A stretch of DNA of 64,000 nt from Intrasporangiaceae bacterium (GTDB taxonomy: Bacteria > Actinomycetota > Actinomycetes > Actinomycetales > Dermatophilaceae): assembly GCA_021324575.1 (NCBI GenBank), contig JAJPIW010000102.1, positions 31,889 to 95,888 on the forward strand, read 5' to 3'. Position numbers and translations under genes: made by a program. Of the stretch, positions 25,941 to 34,500 are shown one piece after another. Within the stretch, counting starts at the first letter, position 1. The number at the start of each line of letters is the position of its first letter. Under the pieces are notes generated by a model. The model saw only the letters and a list, made by a program, of their open reading frames with translations, did no database searches and was not told the DNA's origin.

Positions 25941-27437
25941 GTGAGTGCGAGCGAGCAACAGAAGAAGTCCGAGAACCGCCCCCGGCCGACGACCGAGGAG
26001 TTCCGCGCGTTCGTCAAGGAGGGCTGGGCGCCGCGGTCGACGACCTCACCGGAGCGGTCCCCCGTCGCGACGTATGCCGCGCAGCGCCGGGACCGTCTCT
26101 CCGCGGCATACGAGGGTCAGCGGCTGGTCATCCCCGCCGGCGGCCTGAAGGTCCGCAGCAACGACTGCGACTACGTGTTCCGGCCGCACTCGGCGTTCGC
26201 CCACCTCACCGGGCTCGGCGCCGACCGGGAGCCCGATGCGGTCCTCGTGCTGGAACCCACGGAAGGCGGGGGCCACGAGTCGGTCCTCTACTTCCGGCCA
26301 CTGGCCGACCGTGACAGCGACGAGTTCTTCGCTGACGCCCGCTACGGCGAGTTCTGGGTCGGCGCCCGGCCGACCCTCGCCGACGTCGAGGCCGAGCTCG
26401 GGCTGACCGCCCGCCACATCGACGAGTTCGACGAGGCCGCGACCAAGGATGCGGGCACCGTCGTCATCCGTCTGGTCCGGGACGCCGACAAGGAGCTCAC
26501 CGCGGCTCTGGACGCCAAGCGGGTCGAGAACGGCGCCACCGCGGAAGGCCTGACCGAGGCCGACGACGAGCTCGCGGCATACCTCTCGGTCCTACGCATG
26601 GTCAAGGACGAGTGGGAGGTCGAGCAGCTGCAAGCGGCCGTCGACGCGACCAACGTCGGCTTCGAGGCGATCATCGCGACGCTCGCCGAAGCAGTCGCCA
26701 AGGGTCGCGGGGAGCGCTGGGTCGAGGGCGTCTTCGGGCTGCATGCCCGGCACGAAGGCAACGGCGTCGGCTACGACTCGATCTGCGCGGCCGGAGACCA
26801 CGCCAACACCCTGCACTGGATCAAGAACACCGGCGACGTCAAGGACGGCGACCTCATCCTCGTCGACGCCGGGGTCGAGGTCGACTCGCTCTTCACCGCC
26901 GACATCACCCGGACCCTCCCGGTCAGCGGCGAGTTCAGCGACGCCCAGCGCGAGATCTACGACGCCGTGTATGCCGCCCAGGAGGCGGCGATGGCGGCGG
27001 TCAAGCCGGGCAACAAGTTCTCCGACGTCCACGCGGCCGCGATCCGGGTGATCGCCGAGCACATCGCCGACTGGGGCCTCCTGCCCGAGGGCGTCGACGT
27101 GGAGGGGACCCTCGACATCGACCATGGCCAGTACCACCGTCGCTGGATGGTCCACGGCACGTCGCACCACCTGGGCCTCGACGTCCACGACTGCGCCCTC
27201 GCGACCCGCGAGGAGTACATGGACGCCGAGCTGGTCCCGGGCATGGTGCTCACCGTGGAGCCGGGCCTCTACTTCAAGGCCGACGACCTGTTGGCACCCG
27301 AGCGGTTCCGCGGGATCGGTGTGCGGATCGAGGACGACGTCGTCGTCACCGAGGACGGCTTCCGCAACCTGTCCGCCGGTATGCCGCGCAGCAGCACCGA
27401 CGTCGAGGCCTGGATCCGCGAGGTCCGGTCGCGCTGA
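25941..27437 (+). CDS. pepP: Aminopeptidase P family metallopeptidase (Xaa-Pro aminopeptidase)
   Basis: A 498-aa M24B peptidase removing N-terminal residues preceding proline. The N-terminal domain (SNDCDYVFRPHSAFAHLTGLG) precedes a pita-bread catalytic domain with all five metal ligands: Asp in LILVDAGVEV, Asp in FTADITRTLPV, His in GTSHHLGLDVHD, Glu in LTVEPGLYF and Glu in GVRIEDDVVV. The GTG at 25941 is preferred because upstream sequence in frame has no domain. There is no clear Shine-Dalgarno. An 11-bp inverted octamer pair lies at 26071-26112. Confidence 0.9.
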   Translation: MSASEQQKKSENRPRPTTEEFRAFVKEGWAPRSTTSPERSPVATYAAQRRDRLSAAYEGQRLVIPAGGLKVRSNDCDYVFRPHSAFAHLTGLGADREPDAVLVLEPTEGGGHESVLYFRPLADRDSDEFFADARYGEFWVGARPTLADVEAELGLTARHIDEFDEAATKDAGTVVIRLVRDADKELTAALDAKRVENGATAEGLTEADDELAAYLSVLRMVKDEWEVEQLQAAVDATNVGFEAIIATLAEAVAKGRGERWVEGVFGLHARHEGNGVGYDSICAAGDHANTLHWIKNTGDVKDGDLILVDAGVEVDSLFTADITRTLPVSGEFSDAQREIYDAVYAAQEAAMAAVKPGNKFSDVHAAAIRVIAEHIADWGLLPEGVDVEGTLDIDHGQYHRRWMVHGTSHHLGLDVHDCALATREEYMDAELVPGMVLTVEPGLYFKADDLLAPERFRGIGVRIEDDVVVTEDGFRNLSAGMPRSSTDVEAWIREVRSR

Positions 27438-27462
27438 CCGGCCTCGCGGCTCGGGCCGTTCG

Positions 27463-27957
27463 TCAGCCGAGGGCTGCGATGGCGGCGTCGTAGTCGGGCT
27501 CGGTCGAGATCTCCGGGACGAGCTCGGTGTAGACGACCGACCCGTCGGCGTCGACGACGACGACCGACCGGGCGAGCAGGCCCTGCATCGGGCTGTCCGC
27601 GAGGGTCACGCCGTATGCCGTGCCGAAGTCGGAGCGGAACGCCGAACCCACCTTGACCTGGTCGATGCCCTCGGCGCCACAGAACCGGGCCTGGGCGAAC
27701 GGCAGGTCCTTGGAGACGCACACCACCGTGGTGTTCTCGAGCCCGGCCGCGCGCTCGTTGAAGGTCCGGACGCTCTGGGCGCAGACGCCGGTGTCAACAC
27801 TGGGGAAGATGTTTATGACGAGCCGGCCGCTGAGGTCACCGGAGGAGAACTCCACGAGGTCGGGGCCGACGAGGGTGAAGGACGGGGCAGGGGTGCCGAT
27901 GGCCGGCAGTTCGCCGGAGGTCGTGACGGGGGTTCCGCGGAGCGCAGTGGTAGCCAT
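27463..27957 (-). CDS. tpx: Thiol peroxidase, atypical 2-Cys peroxiredoxin
   Basis: A 164-aa Tpx that reduces lipid and hydrogen peroxides. The peroxidatic Cys59 lies in [12 protein letters not shown] and the resolving Cys93 in ARFCGAEG, the spacing expected of Tpx. The conserved SKDLPFAQ and the Tpx start ([20 protein letters not shown]) are intact. It is convergent with pepP and close to the stress-protein gene, suggesting an oxidative-stress neighbourhood. Confidence 0.93.
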   Translation of the reverse strand: MATTALRGTPVTTSGELPAIGTPAPSFTLVGPDLVEFSSGDLSGRLVINIFPSVDTGVCAQSVRTFNERAAGLENTTVVCVSKDLPFAQARFCGAEGIDQVKVGSAFRSDFGTAYGVTLADSPMQGLLARSVVVVDADGSVVYTELVPEISTEPDYDAAIAALG

Positions 27958-27966
27958 GGGCCAAAC

Positions 27967-28557
27967 CTACGCGCCGGGGGTCGGCTCCTGCCCGGCGGCC
28001 TGCGCCTGCTGGGCGGCCTCGGCCTCCTGGGCTTCGCGCACCTGCTGGCGGGCCGCGGCATACGGGTCGAGCTTGGCAAGCATCTCGCGGGCCGGGGTGA
28101 CGACCCTGTGCTCGGCGAGCACCTCGTAGCGGGTGGCGACCACCTGGGTGACCGAGGTGAAGTCGCGGGCGCCACCGGTCAGCCGGTAGCCGATGAACGC
28201 CCAGACCAGCCCGAAGACGGCGCCGAACAGGATGGTGGTCACGAACGAGGCCAGGCTGGCCCCCTTGGTGTCGAAGAGCGCGAAGATCATCGCGACGAAG
28301 CCACCGAGCCACGCCCCCGAGAGCGCACCGCCGGCGAGTACGCGGCCTCGGGTGATCCGACCGGTGACCCGCTCGAGCTGCTTGAGGTCGGTGCCGACGA
28401 TCATCAGGTTCTGGACCGGGAACTCGTGGTCGGAGAGGTAGTCGACAGCCTTCTGGGCGTCCTCGTACTTGTCGTAGACCGCCACGGACATGGGGTACTC
28501 GAGGCTGAGCGCGGCGCGGACGCCCGGCCCGAGGCCGCGAGCAGGTTGGGTACTCAT
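27967..28557 (-). CDS. General stress protein 17M/YflT-like membrane-associated protein
   Basis: A 196-aa protein. The YflT-type domain SVAVYDKYEDAQKAVDYLSDHEFPVQNLMIVGTDL is followed by two hydrophobic helices (LAGGALSGAWLGGFVAMIFALF and SFVTTILFGAVFGLVWAFIGY) and an Ala/Gln-rich C-terminal tail. The ATG overlaps the ClC gene stop by four bases, so the two are coupled. Homologues are often annotated as magnesium transporter accessory or stress proteins without experimental support. Confidence 0.8.
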   Translation of the reverse strand: MSTQPARGLGPGVRAALSLEYPMSVAVYDKYEDAQKAVDYLSDHEFPVQNLMIVGTDLKQLERVTGRITRGRVLAGGALSGAWLGGFVAMIFALFDTKGASLASFVTTILFGAVFGLVWAFIGYRLTGGARDFTSVTQVVATRYEVLAEHRVVTPAREMLAKLDPYAAARQQVREAQEAEAAQQAQAAGQEPTPGA

Positions 28558-30485
28558 GGGCCCATTGTCGCAAAGTCATCCGGACCGGCGCTGGGTGTGC
28601 CCTGTCCCAGCCCCGTGCCGGTGTCCCGCGGGCGCAGCAGCCGGATGCGGAGCACGCGCTCCCGCTCTCGCGCCTCGGCCTGGTCGCGCTGTCTGGCCGT
28701 GAGCAGCTGGGTGAGCGACACGATGCCCACGACGATCGAGGGACGGTCCCGGTCGACGACGGGGATCCGGTTGACCTCGTGGACGGCCATCAGGTTGGCG
28801 ACATGCTTGAGGGTCTGATCGGCGTGCGTGACGACGGGGTCGAGCCGTGCAAGCTCGGCCACCGCGATGTCCGGACCGGAGCTGAGGGCGTCGAGGAGCT
28901 GCCGCCGGGTCACAACGCCGATCAGCTCGCCGCTTCCGTGGACGACCGGGTAGAGACGTTGCCTCCAGGCGGGGGCGACGCCGTGACCGCCGCCGTGGCC
29001 GCCCCCGTCGTCACGGGCCGCGACGGACCGGAGGTCCCCGACTGCTTGGCTCACGGTCAGGTCGCCGCCGAGCTCGACGACGTCGCTCGTCATGACCTCC
29101 CCGACGAAGTGGATCTCGAGCGGGTCGACGTCGTACTCGCGGGTGAGGTGGTATCCGCGGCGGGCGATCTTCTCGGTGAGGACCGATCGCTTCAGAAGGA
29201 GGACGGATACGGCGAACGCGCTCGTCGCACCGATGACCAGCGGCAGCATCGCGTCGAACTGGTGGGTGAGCTCAAGTGCGAACACGACACCGGTGAACGG
29301 TGACCGCATCACCCCGCCCAGCACTCCCGCGAGGGCCACGAGGGCCCAGAAGCCCGCGCCGACAGCAGGGAAGACGTGGGCCTCGAGTGATCCGAGAGCA
29401 CCCCCGATCATGAAGATTGGGGCCAGCACACCACCGGAGGTGCCCGAGCCGAGTGCGAACGCCCAGATGATCGTCTTCACGACGAGAATGCCGGCCACCA
29501 CACCCAGGGCGATGCTCCCGTCGAGCTCTGCACCGATGACGTCGTAACCGACACCGAGGGCCTGGGGGACGAACAGACCGCCGACCCCAACCCCGATCCC
29601 ACCGAGAGCGGGCCACCACATCCAGTGGATCGGCAGCCTCGAGAACGCGTCCTCCGACGCATAGACCATCCCCGTGGCCACGAGGGCGAGCAGTCCGGAG
29701 ATCACGCCGGAGACGACACACAGACCGTATGCCGCGGGTCCGAGGGTGAGGTGGGCGTGGACGGGGAAGACCGGTGCCGATCCCAACAGGGAGACCCGGA
29801 CAACGGCGGCGACGCTCACGGCAGCCGTCACCGGGATCATGCTGCGTGGGCGCCATTCGAAGAGGAGCAGCTCGACGGCCAGGACGATCGCGGCCAAGGG
29901 GGTGTTGAACGTAGCGGCCATGCCAGCCGCCGAGCCCGCGACGAGCAGCGTCTTGCGTTCGTCCGCGGTGAGGTGGAGGAACTGGGCGAACAGGGAACCC
30001 AGCGCGCCGCCGGTCATGATGATCGGTCCTTCGGCGCCGAACGGGCCGCCACTGCCGATGGCAATGGCCGAGGCCACGGGCTTGAGCACGGCGACGCGCG
30101 GCTGGACCTTGCTGCGACGCAAGAGCACTGCCTCGATGGTCTCGGGCATACCGTGACCGCGGATCCGCTCCGATCCGAAGCGGGCCAGGAGGCCGACGAC
30201 AAGGCCGCCGGCGGCTGGTGCCAACAGGACGAGGAGCGGGTTGTGGTGGGTCGCACCGGGCGCGACGAGCCGGGCGTCGACGCGGGAGTAGAAGACGAGG
30301 TTCGTGATCAACCCGATCAACCGCAGCAGGAGCCACGAGACGCCAGCGCTCATGGCCCCGATCGGCATGGCCAGTCCGATGACGAGCAACATGCGCGGTG
30401 TGGCCGTGAAGTCGCCGAGGTGGCGCACATCCCGCACCGGCCGGGCTGGTACCGCTGCGACGGAGATCCTCGGGGTCCTGGGCAC
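28554..30485 (-). CDS. ClC-family chloride channel/transporter with C-terminal CBS pair
   Basis: A 643-aa ClC protein. Selectivity motifs are present: GSGGPFGAEGPII (Ser region plus the gating Glu in G-x-E-G-P) and GSGTSGGVLAPIF (the G-x-x-x-P helix N motif). Two CBS domains follow (MTSDVVELGGDLTVSQAV and LDPVVTHADQTLKHVANLMAVHEVNRIPVVDRD), which bind nucleotides in related proteins. The start is GTG 30485. A MarR regulator is divergent 55 nt away and may control it. The downstream stress-protein gene is coupled by ATGA overlap. Confidence 0.9.
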   Translation of the reverse strand: MPRTPRISVAAVPARPVRDVRHLGDFTATPRMLLVIGLAMPIGAMSAGVSWLLLRLIGLITNLVFYSRVDARLVAPGATHHNPLLVLLAPAAGGLVVGLLARFGSERIRGHGMPETIEAVLLRRSKVQPRVAVLKPVASAIAIGSGGPFGAEGPIIMTGGALGSLFAQFLHLTADERKTLLVAGSAAGMAATFNTPLAAIVLAVELLLFEWRPRSMIPVTAAVSVAAVVRVSLLGSAPVFPVHAHLTLGPAAYGLCVVSGVISGLLALVATGMVYASEDAFSRLPIHWMWWPALGGIGVGVGGLFVPQALGVGYDVIGAELDGSIALGVVAGILVVKTIIWAFALGSGTSGGVLAPIFMIGGALGSLEAHVFPAVGAGFWALVALAGVLGGVMRSPFTGVVFALELTHQFDAMLPLVIGATSAFAVSVLLLKRSVLTEKIARRGYHLTREYDVDPLEIHFVGEVMTSDVVELGGDLTVSQAVGDLRSVAARDDGGGHGGGHGVAPAWRQRLYPVVHGSGELIGVVTRRQLLDALSSGPDIAVAELARLDPVVTHADQTLKHVANLMAVHEVNRIPVVDRDRPSIVVGIVSLTQLLTARQRDQAEARERERVLRIRLLRPRDTGTGLGQGTPSAGPDDFATMGP

Positions 30486-30540
30486 GAGCGGAGGCCTTCC
30501 GTCGAACGTATCGTGACCCGATAGATATTAGCCTGATGGT

Positions 30541-30924
30541 GTGCCCACCGACGACCAATATGCCCGCCTGCTCACCTTTCGGACGCGTCTGCGCGAGTTC
30601 GACCGCTGGAGCCGCGATGCGGCGGCGGCGCAGGGCCTGACCCACGCCCAGCATCAGCTGCTTCTCGTGGTCCGAGGATGCGGCGAGCCGACCGGGCCGA
30701 CGATCGGCCAGCTCGCGGCATACCTGCTGGTCCGGCACCACACGGCCGGCGAGCTCGCGGACCGGGTGACCGAGCTGGGACTGACCGAACGTGTCCGGGA
30801 CCGGGCCGACCACCGCATCGTCCGCCTCCGCCTCACCCGCAAGGGCCAGGAGGTCATCGAGGACCTGTCCGCCGTCCACCTGGCCGAGCTGCGTCGGCTG
30901 GCGCCCGTGCTCGGCGACCTCTGA
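30541..30924 (+). CDS. MarR-family transcriptional regulator
   Basis: A 127-aa winged-helix regulator. The recognition region IGQLAAYLLVRHHTAGELADRVTELGLTERVRDRADHRIVRLRLTRKG is typical of MarR, preceded by AQGLTHAQHQLLLVV. It is divergent from the ClC gene, with TAGCCT (30529-30534) 6 nt before its GTG start, implying a leaderless transcript. The shared 55-nt gap contains ATAGATATTAG, an A+T-rich stretch suitable as its operator. A small 6-bp stem (about 30929-30954) separates it from the convergent dehydrogenase. Confidence 0.86.
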   Translation: MPTDDQYARLLTFRTRLREFDRWSRDAAAAQGLTHAQHQLLLVVRGCGEPTGPTIGQLAAYLLVRHHTAGELADRVTELGLTERVRDRADHRIVRLRLTRKGQEVIEDLSAVHLAELRRLAPVLGDL

Positions 30925-30966
30925 GCAACGCGCCCTCCGCACAACCCGCTCGAGGGCTGCGGTCGC

Positions 30967-32169
30967 TCAGCCTTTGAGCTTGTAGTCCTCCAGCAGCCGG
31001 CGGCCGATGATCATCTTCTGGATCTCGGCGGTGCCCTCGCCGATGAGCAACATCGGCGCCTCCCGGTAGAGCCGCTCGATCTCGTACTCCTTGGAGTACC
31101 CGTAGCCGCCGTGGATCCGGAACGACTGCTCCACCACGTCGGCGCAGTTCTCCGCCGCCAGGTACTTGGCCATCCCGGCCTCCAGGTCGTTGCGCTGGCC
31201 GGCGTCCTTGAGCCGGGCCGCCTTGACCATCATCTGGTGGCTCGCCTCCAGCTTGGTCGCCATGTCGGCCAACCGGAACAGGATCCCCTGGTGCTCGGCG
31301 ATCTTCTTCCCGAACGTCTCCCGCTGCTGGGCGTAGGCGATCCCCAGCTCGAAGGCCCGCATCGACACCCCACACGCCCGCGCGGCCACGTTGACCCGGC
31401 CCACCTCCACCCCGTCCATCATCTGGTAGAAGCCCTTGCCCGGCGCCCCACCCAGGATCTGGGCCGTCGAGCTCTGGTGCCCCTGCAGGATCAGCTCGGT
31501 GGTGTCGACGCCCTTGTAGCCCATCTTCTCGATCTTGCCCGGCACCGTCACCCCCTGCGCCGTCTCACCGAAGCCAGAGGTCTTGTCGATGAGGAACGTC
31601 GTCATGTTCCGGTAGGCCGAGCCGGCTCCGAGGTCGGTCTTCACCAGCACCGCAACGAGATTCGCGCTTCCACCATTGGTCAGCCACATCTTCTGGCCAT
31701 CGATGACCCAGTCCTCGCTCTCCCCCTGCCGCACCGCCTTGGTCCGGATCGCCGACACGTCCGAGCCCAGCCCCGGCTCGCTCATCGAGAACGCCCCGCG
31801 GATCTCCCCGGTCGCCATCTTCGGCAGGTAGTGCCGCTTCTGCTCCTCGGTCCCGTGCTGGATCAGCATGTACGCGACGATGAAGTGGGTGTTGATGATC
31901 CCGCTCACCGACATCCAGCCGCGCGCGATCTCCTCCACACACAACGCATACGTCAGCAGGGACTCCCCCAGCCCGCCGTACTCCTCGGGGATCATCAACC
32001 CGAAGATCCCCATCTCCTTCATCTGGTCCACGATCGCCTGCGGGTACTCGTCCCGGCGCTCCAGCTCCATCGCCACCGGGATGATCTGCTCGTCGACGAA
32101 CTCCCTGACCAGCCCCAGCAGATCCTGCTGCTCCTCGGTCAGTCCGTCGGTCGTCTGCAGCCGGGACAT
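30967..32169 (-). CDS. Acyl-CoA dehydrogenase
   Basis: A 400-aa FAD enzyme introducing a C2-C3 double bond into acyl-CoA. Visible are EEYGGLGESLLTYALCVEEIAR, the FAD motif AFSMSEPGLGSDVSAIRTKA, KMWLTNGG, and the C-terminal RIHGGYGYSKEYEIERLYREA with the catalytic Glu in LIGEGTAEIQKMIIGRRLL. It transfers electrons to ETF. The substrate is not determined; methylsuccinyl-CoA is one option given the MaoC and CitE-like genes in the window. The start at 32169 is followed by MSRLQTTDGLTEEQ, the usual beginning of the family. Confidence 0.92.
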   Translation of the reverse strand: MSRLQTTDGLTEEQQDLLGLVREFVDEQIIPVAMELERRDEYPQAIVDQMKEMGIFGLMIPEEYGGLGESLLTYALCVEEIARGWMSVSGIINTHFIVAYMLIQHGTEEQKRHYLPKMATGEIRGAFSMSEPGLGSDVSAIRTKAVRQGESEDWVIDGQKMWLTNGGSANLVAVLVKTDLGAGSAYRNMTTFLIDKTSGFGETAQGVTVPGKIEKMGYKGVDTTELILQGHQSSTAQILGGAPGKGFYQMMDGVEVGRVNVAARACGVSMRAFELGIAYAQQRETFGKKIAEHQGILFRLADMATKLEASHQMMVKAARLKDAGQRNDLEAGMAKYLAAENCADVVEQSFRIHGGYGYSKEYEIERLYREAPMLLIGEGTAEIQKMIIGRRLLEDYKLKG

Positions 32170-32285
32170 GCGTTAATCGCCACCTTGCGGTCGGGTCGTG
32201 GGGAACTGGGTTCGAGTATGCCGAGTGGCCGGGAGGGCGGACAGGTCACCGGCCTGTGAGTCCACCCACAGGTACCGTCGCTCGT

Positions 32286-33074
32286 ATGCCGCCCGCTCAC
32301 CCCTCCCGGCGAGCTGTCCTCGGCGGGGCGCTCGCCACAACCGCGCTGGCGGGCTGCTCCTACTCGGTCCTGGACCCGCCACCCGGCGCGTCCGCGGCCG
32401 ACGGTGCGATCGACGGGTCGACGTGGGGCGGACCGGCCGCCCGCTGGCGCCTGGTCTGGCCGCGCAGGACGGCTCCCCGGGCGCTCGTCGTCGGTCTCCA
32501 CGGCAAGGGAGGCTCGGCGGACTCGAGCTTCCAGCTGGGCTTCGACGCCCGCGCGACCGAGCTCGGACTCGCCTTCGCCTCGGTGAGCGGCGGGGACGGC
32601 TACTGGCACCGCCGTCGCGACGGGCGCGACCCGGCTCGTCTCGTCCTCGATGAGCTGGTTCCGTTGGCCCGCAAGCGTTCTGGGCTCTCTGCAAACGGCA
32701 GGGTCGCGTTCATCGGGTGGTCAATGGGCGGATACGGAGCGCTGCTCCTCGCCGGCCAGGTGCCCCGAGCGCAGCTGGTCGGCGTGGCCACCCTGAGCGC
32801 CGCACTGTGGACCTCGCCGGGCGCCACGGCGGCCGGCGCGTTCGACGACGCACAGGACTACGCGGCATACGACGTGTTCGCCGCCAAGCGACGGCTGCCG
32901 GGCGTCCCGGTGAGCATGGCATGCGGCGCGAGCGACCCGTTCCTCAAGGCCAACCGGACGTTTGCCGCTCGCCGGCCCGGGACGACGACCACGTTCGACA
33001 AGGGCGGCCACGACGGCGACTACTGGAGTGCTCACGCAGGCACGGCCATGGCCTTCCTCGCAGCGCAGCTCTGA
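32286..33074 (+). CDS. Tat-exported lipoprotein, alpha/beta hydrolase (esterase-like)
   Basis: A 262-aa secreted hydrolase. The twin-arginine SRRAVLGGAL leads into a lipobox TALAGC, so it is a Tat-dependent lipoprotein. The hydrolase fold has the nucleophile elbow GWSMGGYG, an oxyanion strand VVGLHGKGGS, an acid region ACGASDPFLK and His in KGGHDGDYW. Substrate unknown; family members include polyhydroxyalkanoate/feruloyl-type esterases. TACCGT (32273-32278) is 7 nt before the ATG, suggesting a leaderless transcript. Confidence 0.82.
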   Translation: MPPAHPSRRAVLGGALATTALAGCSYSVLDPPPGASAADGAIDGSTWGGPAARWRLVWPRRTAPRALVVGLHGKGGSADSSFQLGFDARATELGLAFASVSGGDGYWHRRRDGRDPARLVLDELVPLARKRSGLSANGRVAFIGWSMGGYGALLLAGQVPRAQLVGVATLSAALWTSPGATAAGAFDDAQDYAAYDVFAAKRRLPGVPVSMACGASDPFLKANRTFAARRPGTTTTFDKGGHDGDYWSAHAGTAMAFLAAQL

Positions 33075-33384
33075 CACACCCGCGCATCAGCCCTGCCAAG
33101 CGAGTTCGGTTGCGCTGCAGCGAAATTGGCTATGTCCGGAACTGGACGCATGTTCGTGTACAGGAGTACGATTGGGGTATGACCGCGGCACCCGCACTCG
33201 ACCCGTCCGCCGCCCGCGCGGCGACAGTCCAGCCGCCAGCGACAGCCCAGACGCACCAGCCCGCTCGAAGACACGATCATCGGCGTCTTCCCACGCCCGA
33301 CTCGACCGACCCGACATCCAGCGGATCGCCCCGATCCGGGCTGCGCACTGACACCCGATGGCTCGTGTGCTGACAGCGCCGGGC
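33075..33384. other. 310-nt gap with no confident gene
   Basis: This stretch lies between the convergent hydrolase and split-barrel genes. It holds one short candidate ORF (33179-33373) with a plausible -10. No RNA gene, terminator or known regulatory motif could be supported. Confidence 0.5.
33179..33373 (+). CDS. Possible small protein, 64 aa, unknown
   Basis: An ATG preceded by TACGAT (33167-33172) at 6 nt, the same leaderless arrangement seen at confident genes. The product is Ala/Pro/Arg-rich, begins MTAAPALDPSAARAAT and has no recognisable domain. It may be the broken start of a lost gene or a chance ORF. Confidence 0.28.
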   Translation: MTAAPALDPSAARAATVQPPATAQTHQPARRHDHRRLPTPDSTDPTSSGSPRSGLRTDTRWLVC

Positions 33385-33810
33385 TCAGGCCAGGTCGCCC
33401 TGGGCCAGCGACAGCTCGACGCAGTCGGAGACGCAGCCGCTCGATGGCTCCTCGCCGTCAGCCGGCCCCGACTCCGGCTCCGACTCCGGACGCGGAACCG
33501 GCCGGTGCAGGACAGCCCGGGAAGGCGTGACGACGATTGCGGTGGCGTCGCTCCTCGCGGCCAGTCCGTCGACGATGAGGGAATGCCCCTCGACCGAGCG
33601 CGGCGGCCAGACGAGGGTGACCTCGGCGCGGGCCGCCGCGTTGCCTACCGACTGACGGCCGAGCCCGGTGATCCGCAGGACGTCGCCCTCGACGACCGGA
33701 GTGACGGCGACGATGTGTGCCGTCCCCACGTCGGTCAGCGTCACGAGGTAGGCGTAGTCGTGTGCGCACGTCACCTCGGCCAGGTCAGCCAGCTCCACCG
33801 GGATGCTCAT
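33385..33810 (-). CDS. Pyridoxamine 5'-phosphate oxidase-family split-barrel protein
   Basis: A 141-aa protein with the FMN-binding split-barrel pattern DYAYLVTLTDVGTAHIVAVTPVVEGDVLRI, then GNAAARAEVTLVWPP and HSLIVDGLAA. Proteins of this group bind flavin or F420 and reduce small molecules, though many are uncharacterised. The C-terminal tail is acidic (PESEPESGPADGEE) and carries two Cys. ATG 33810 starts the domain. It is divergent from the GNAT gene. Confidence 0.75.
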   Translation of the reverse strand: MSIPVELADLAEVTCAHDYAYLVTLTDVGTAHIVAVTPVVEGDVLRITGLGRQSVGNAAARAEVTLVWPPRSVEGHSLIVDGLAARSDATAIVVTPSRAVLHRPVPRPESEPESGPADGEEPSSGCVSDCVELSLAQGDLA

Positions 33811-33895
33811 GGAACCCCACCGTACTCGGCTCGGGCCAGTCAGCAGGAGTGAATCCGGTTGCGCCTCATGGGTACTCGCACCTAACGTCCAACCC

Positions 33896-34486
33896 GTGCC
33901 TACCCTCGACGACCTCGCCTGGCCGCTACTGACCGAGAGGTTGCTCATCCGTCGCGAGCGGCTGGAGGACGCCGATGCCTCGTTCGCCGTGCGGAGCCAG
34001 GCCGAGGTGGCCCGCTGGTTGACGGGCTGGCCCCAGGGTCTTGAGGACTTCCGCCGGCGCCTCGTCGACGAGAGCTGGCTCGACCCGATGCTCGCCGTGG
34101 AGGTCGACGGGGAGTTCGTCGGAGACCTCATGATCAGAGTCGAGGACGGCTGGGCGCAGCGTGAGGTCGAGGACCGGGCGGCCAACACCCAGGCTGAGCT
34201 CGGCTACACCTTCGACCCGGCCCACCAGGGGCGCGGCTACGCCACTGAAGCCGTGCGCGCCGCCCTGGCCGTCTGCTTCGACGGTCTGGGCCTGCGGCGC
34301 GTCACCGCGTCCGCCTTCGCCGACAACCTCGCCTCCCGACGGGTGCTGGAGAAGGCAGGGTTTCGGCTGGAGGCCGTCAACCTCAAGGACTCGCTCCACC
34401 GCGAGCTCGGCTGGCTGGACGGCGTCACCTACGCGCTGCTGGCCGATGAGTGGTATGCCGCGCACACCGGCGACGCGTCCGGCTGA
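33896..34486 (+). CDS. GNAT-family N-acetyltransferase
   Basis: A 196-aa acetyltransferase of the RimJ/RimL type. TERLLIRRERLEDADASF is the family opening, ELGYTFDPAHQGRGYATEAVRAAL is the acetyl-CoA pyrophosphate loop (Q-x-x-G-R/G-x-A) and SAFADNLASRRVLEKAGFRLE completes the core. TAACGT (33883-33888) is 7 nt before the GTG start, again a leaderless layout. The target amine is not predictable. Confidence 0.86.
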   Translation: MPTLDDLAWPLLTERLLIRRERLEDADASFAVRSQAEVARWLTGWPQGLEDFRRRLVDESWLDPMLAVEVDGEFVGDLMIRVEDGWAQREVEDRAANTQAELGYTFDPAHQGRGYATEAVRAALAVCFDGLGLRRVTASAFADNLASRRVLEKAGFRLEAVNLKDSLHRELGWLDGVTYALLADEWYAAHTGDASG

Positions 34487-34500
34487 CCCGGCCCACGAGG

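Noticed and set aside
33121..33180. LexA (SOS) box near 33150
   Set aside because: Only a half-site resembling GTTCG is present; the second half does not match the actinobacterial consensus.
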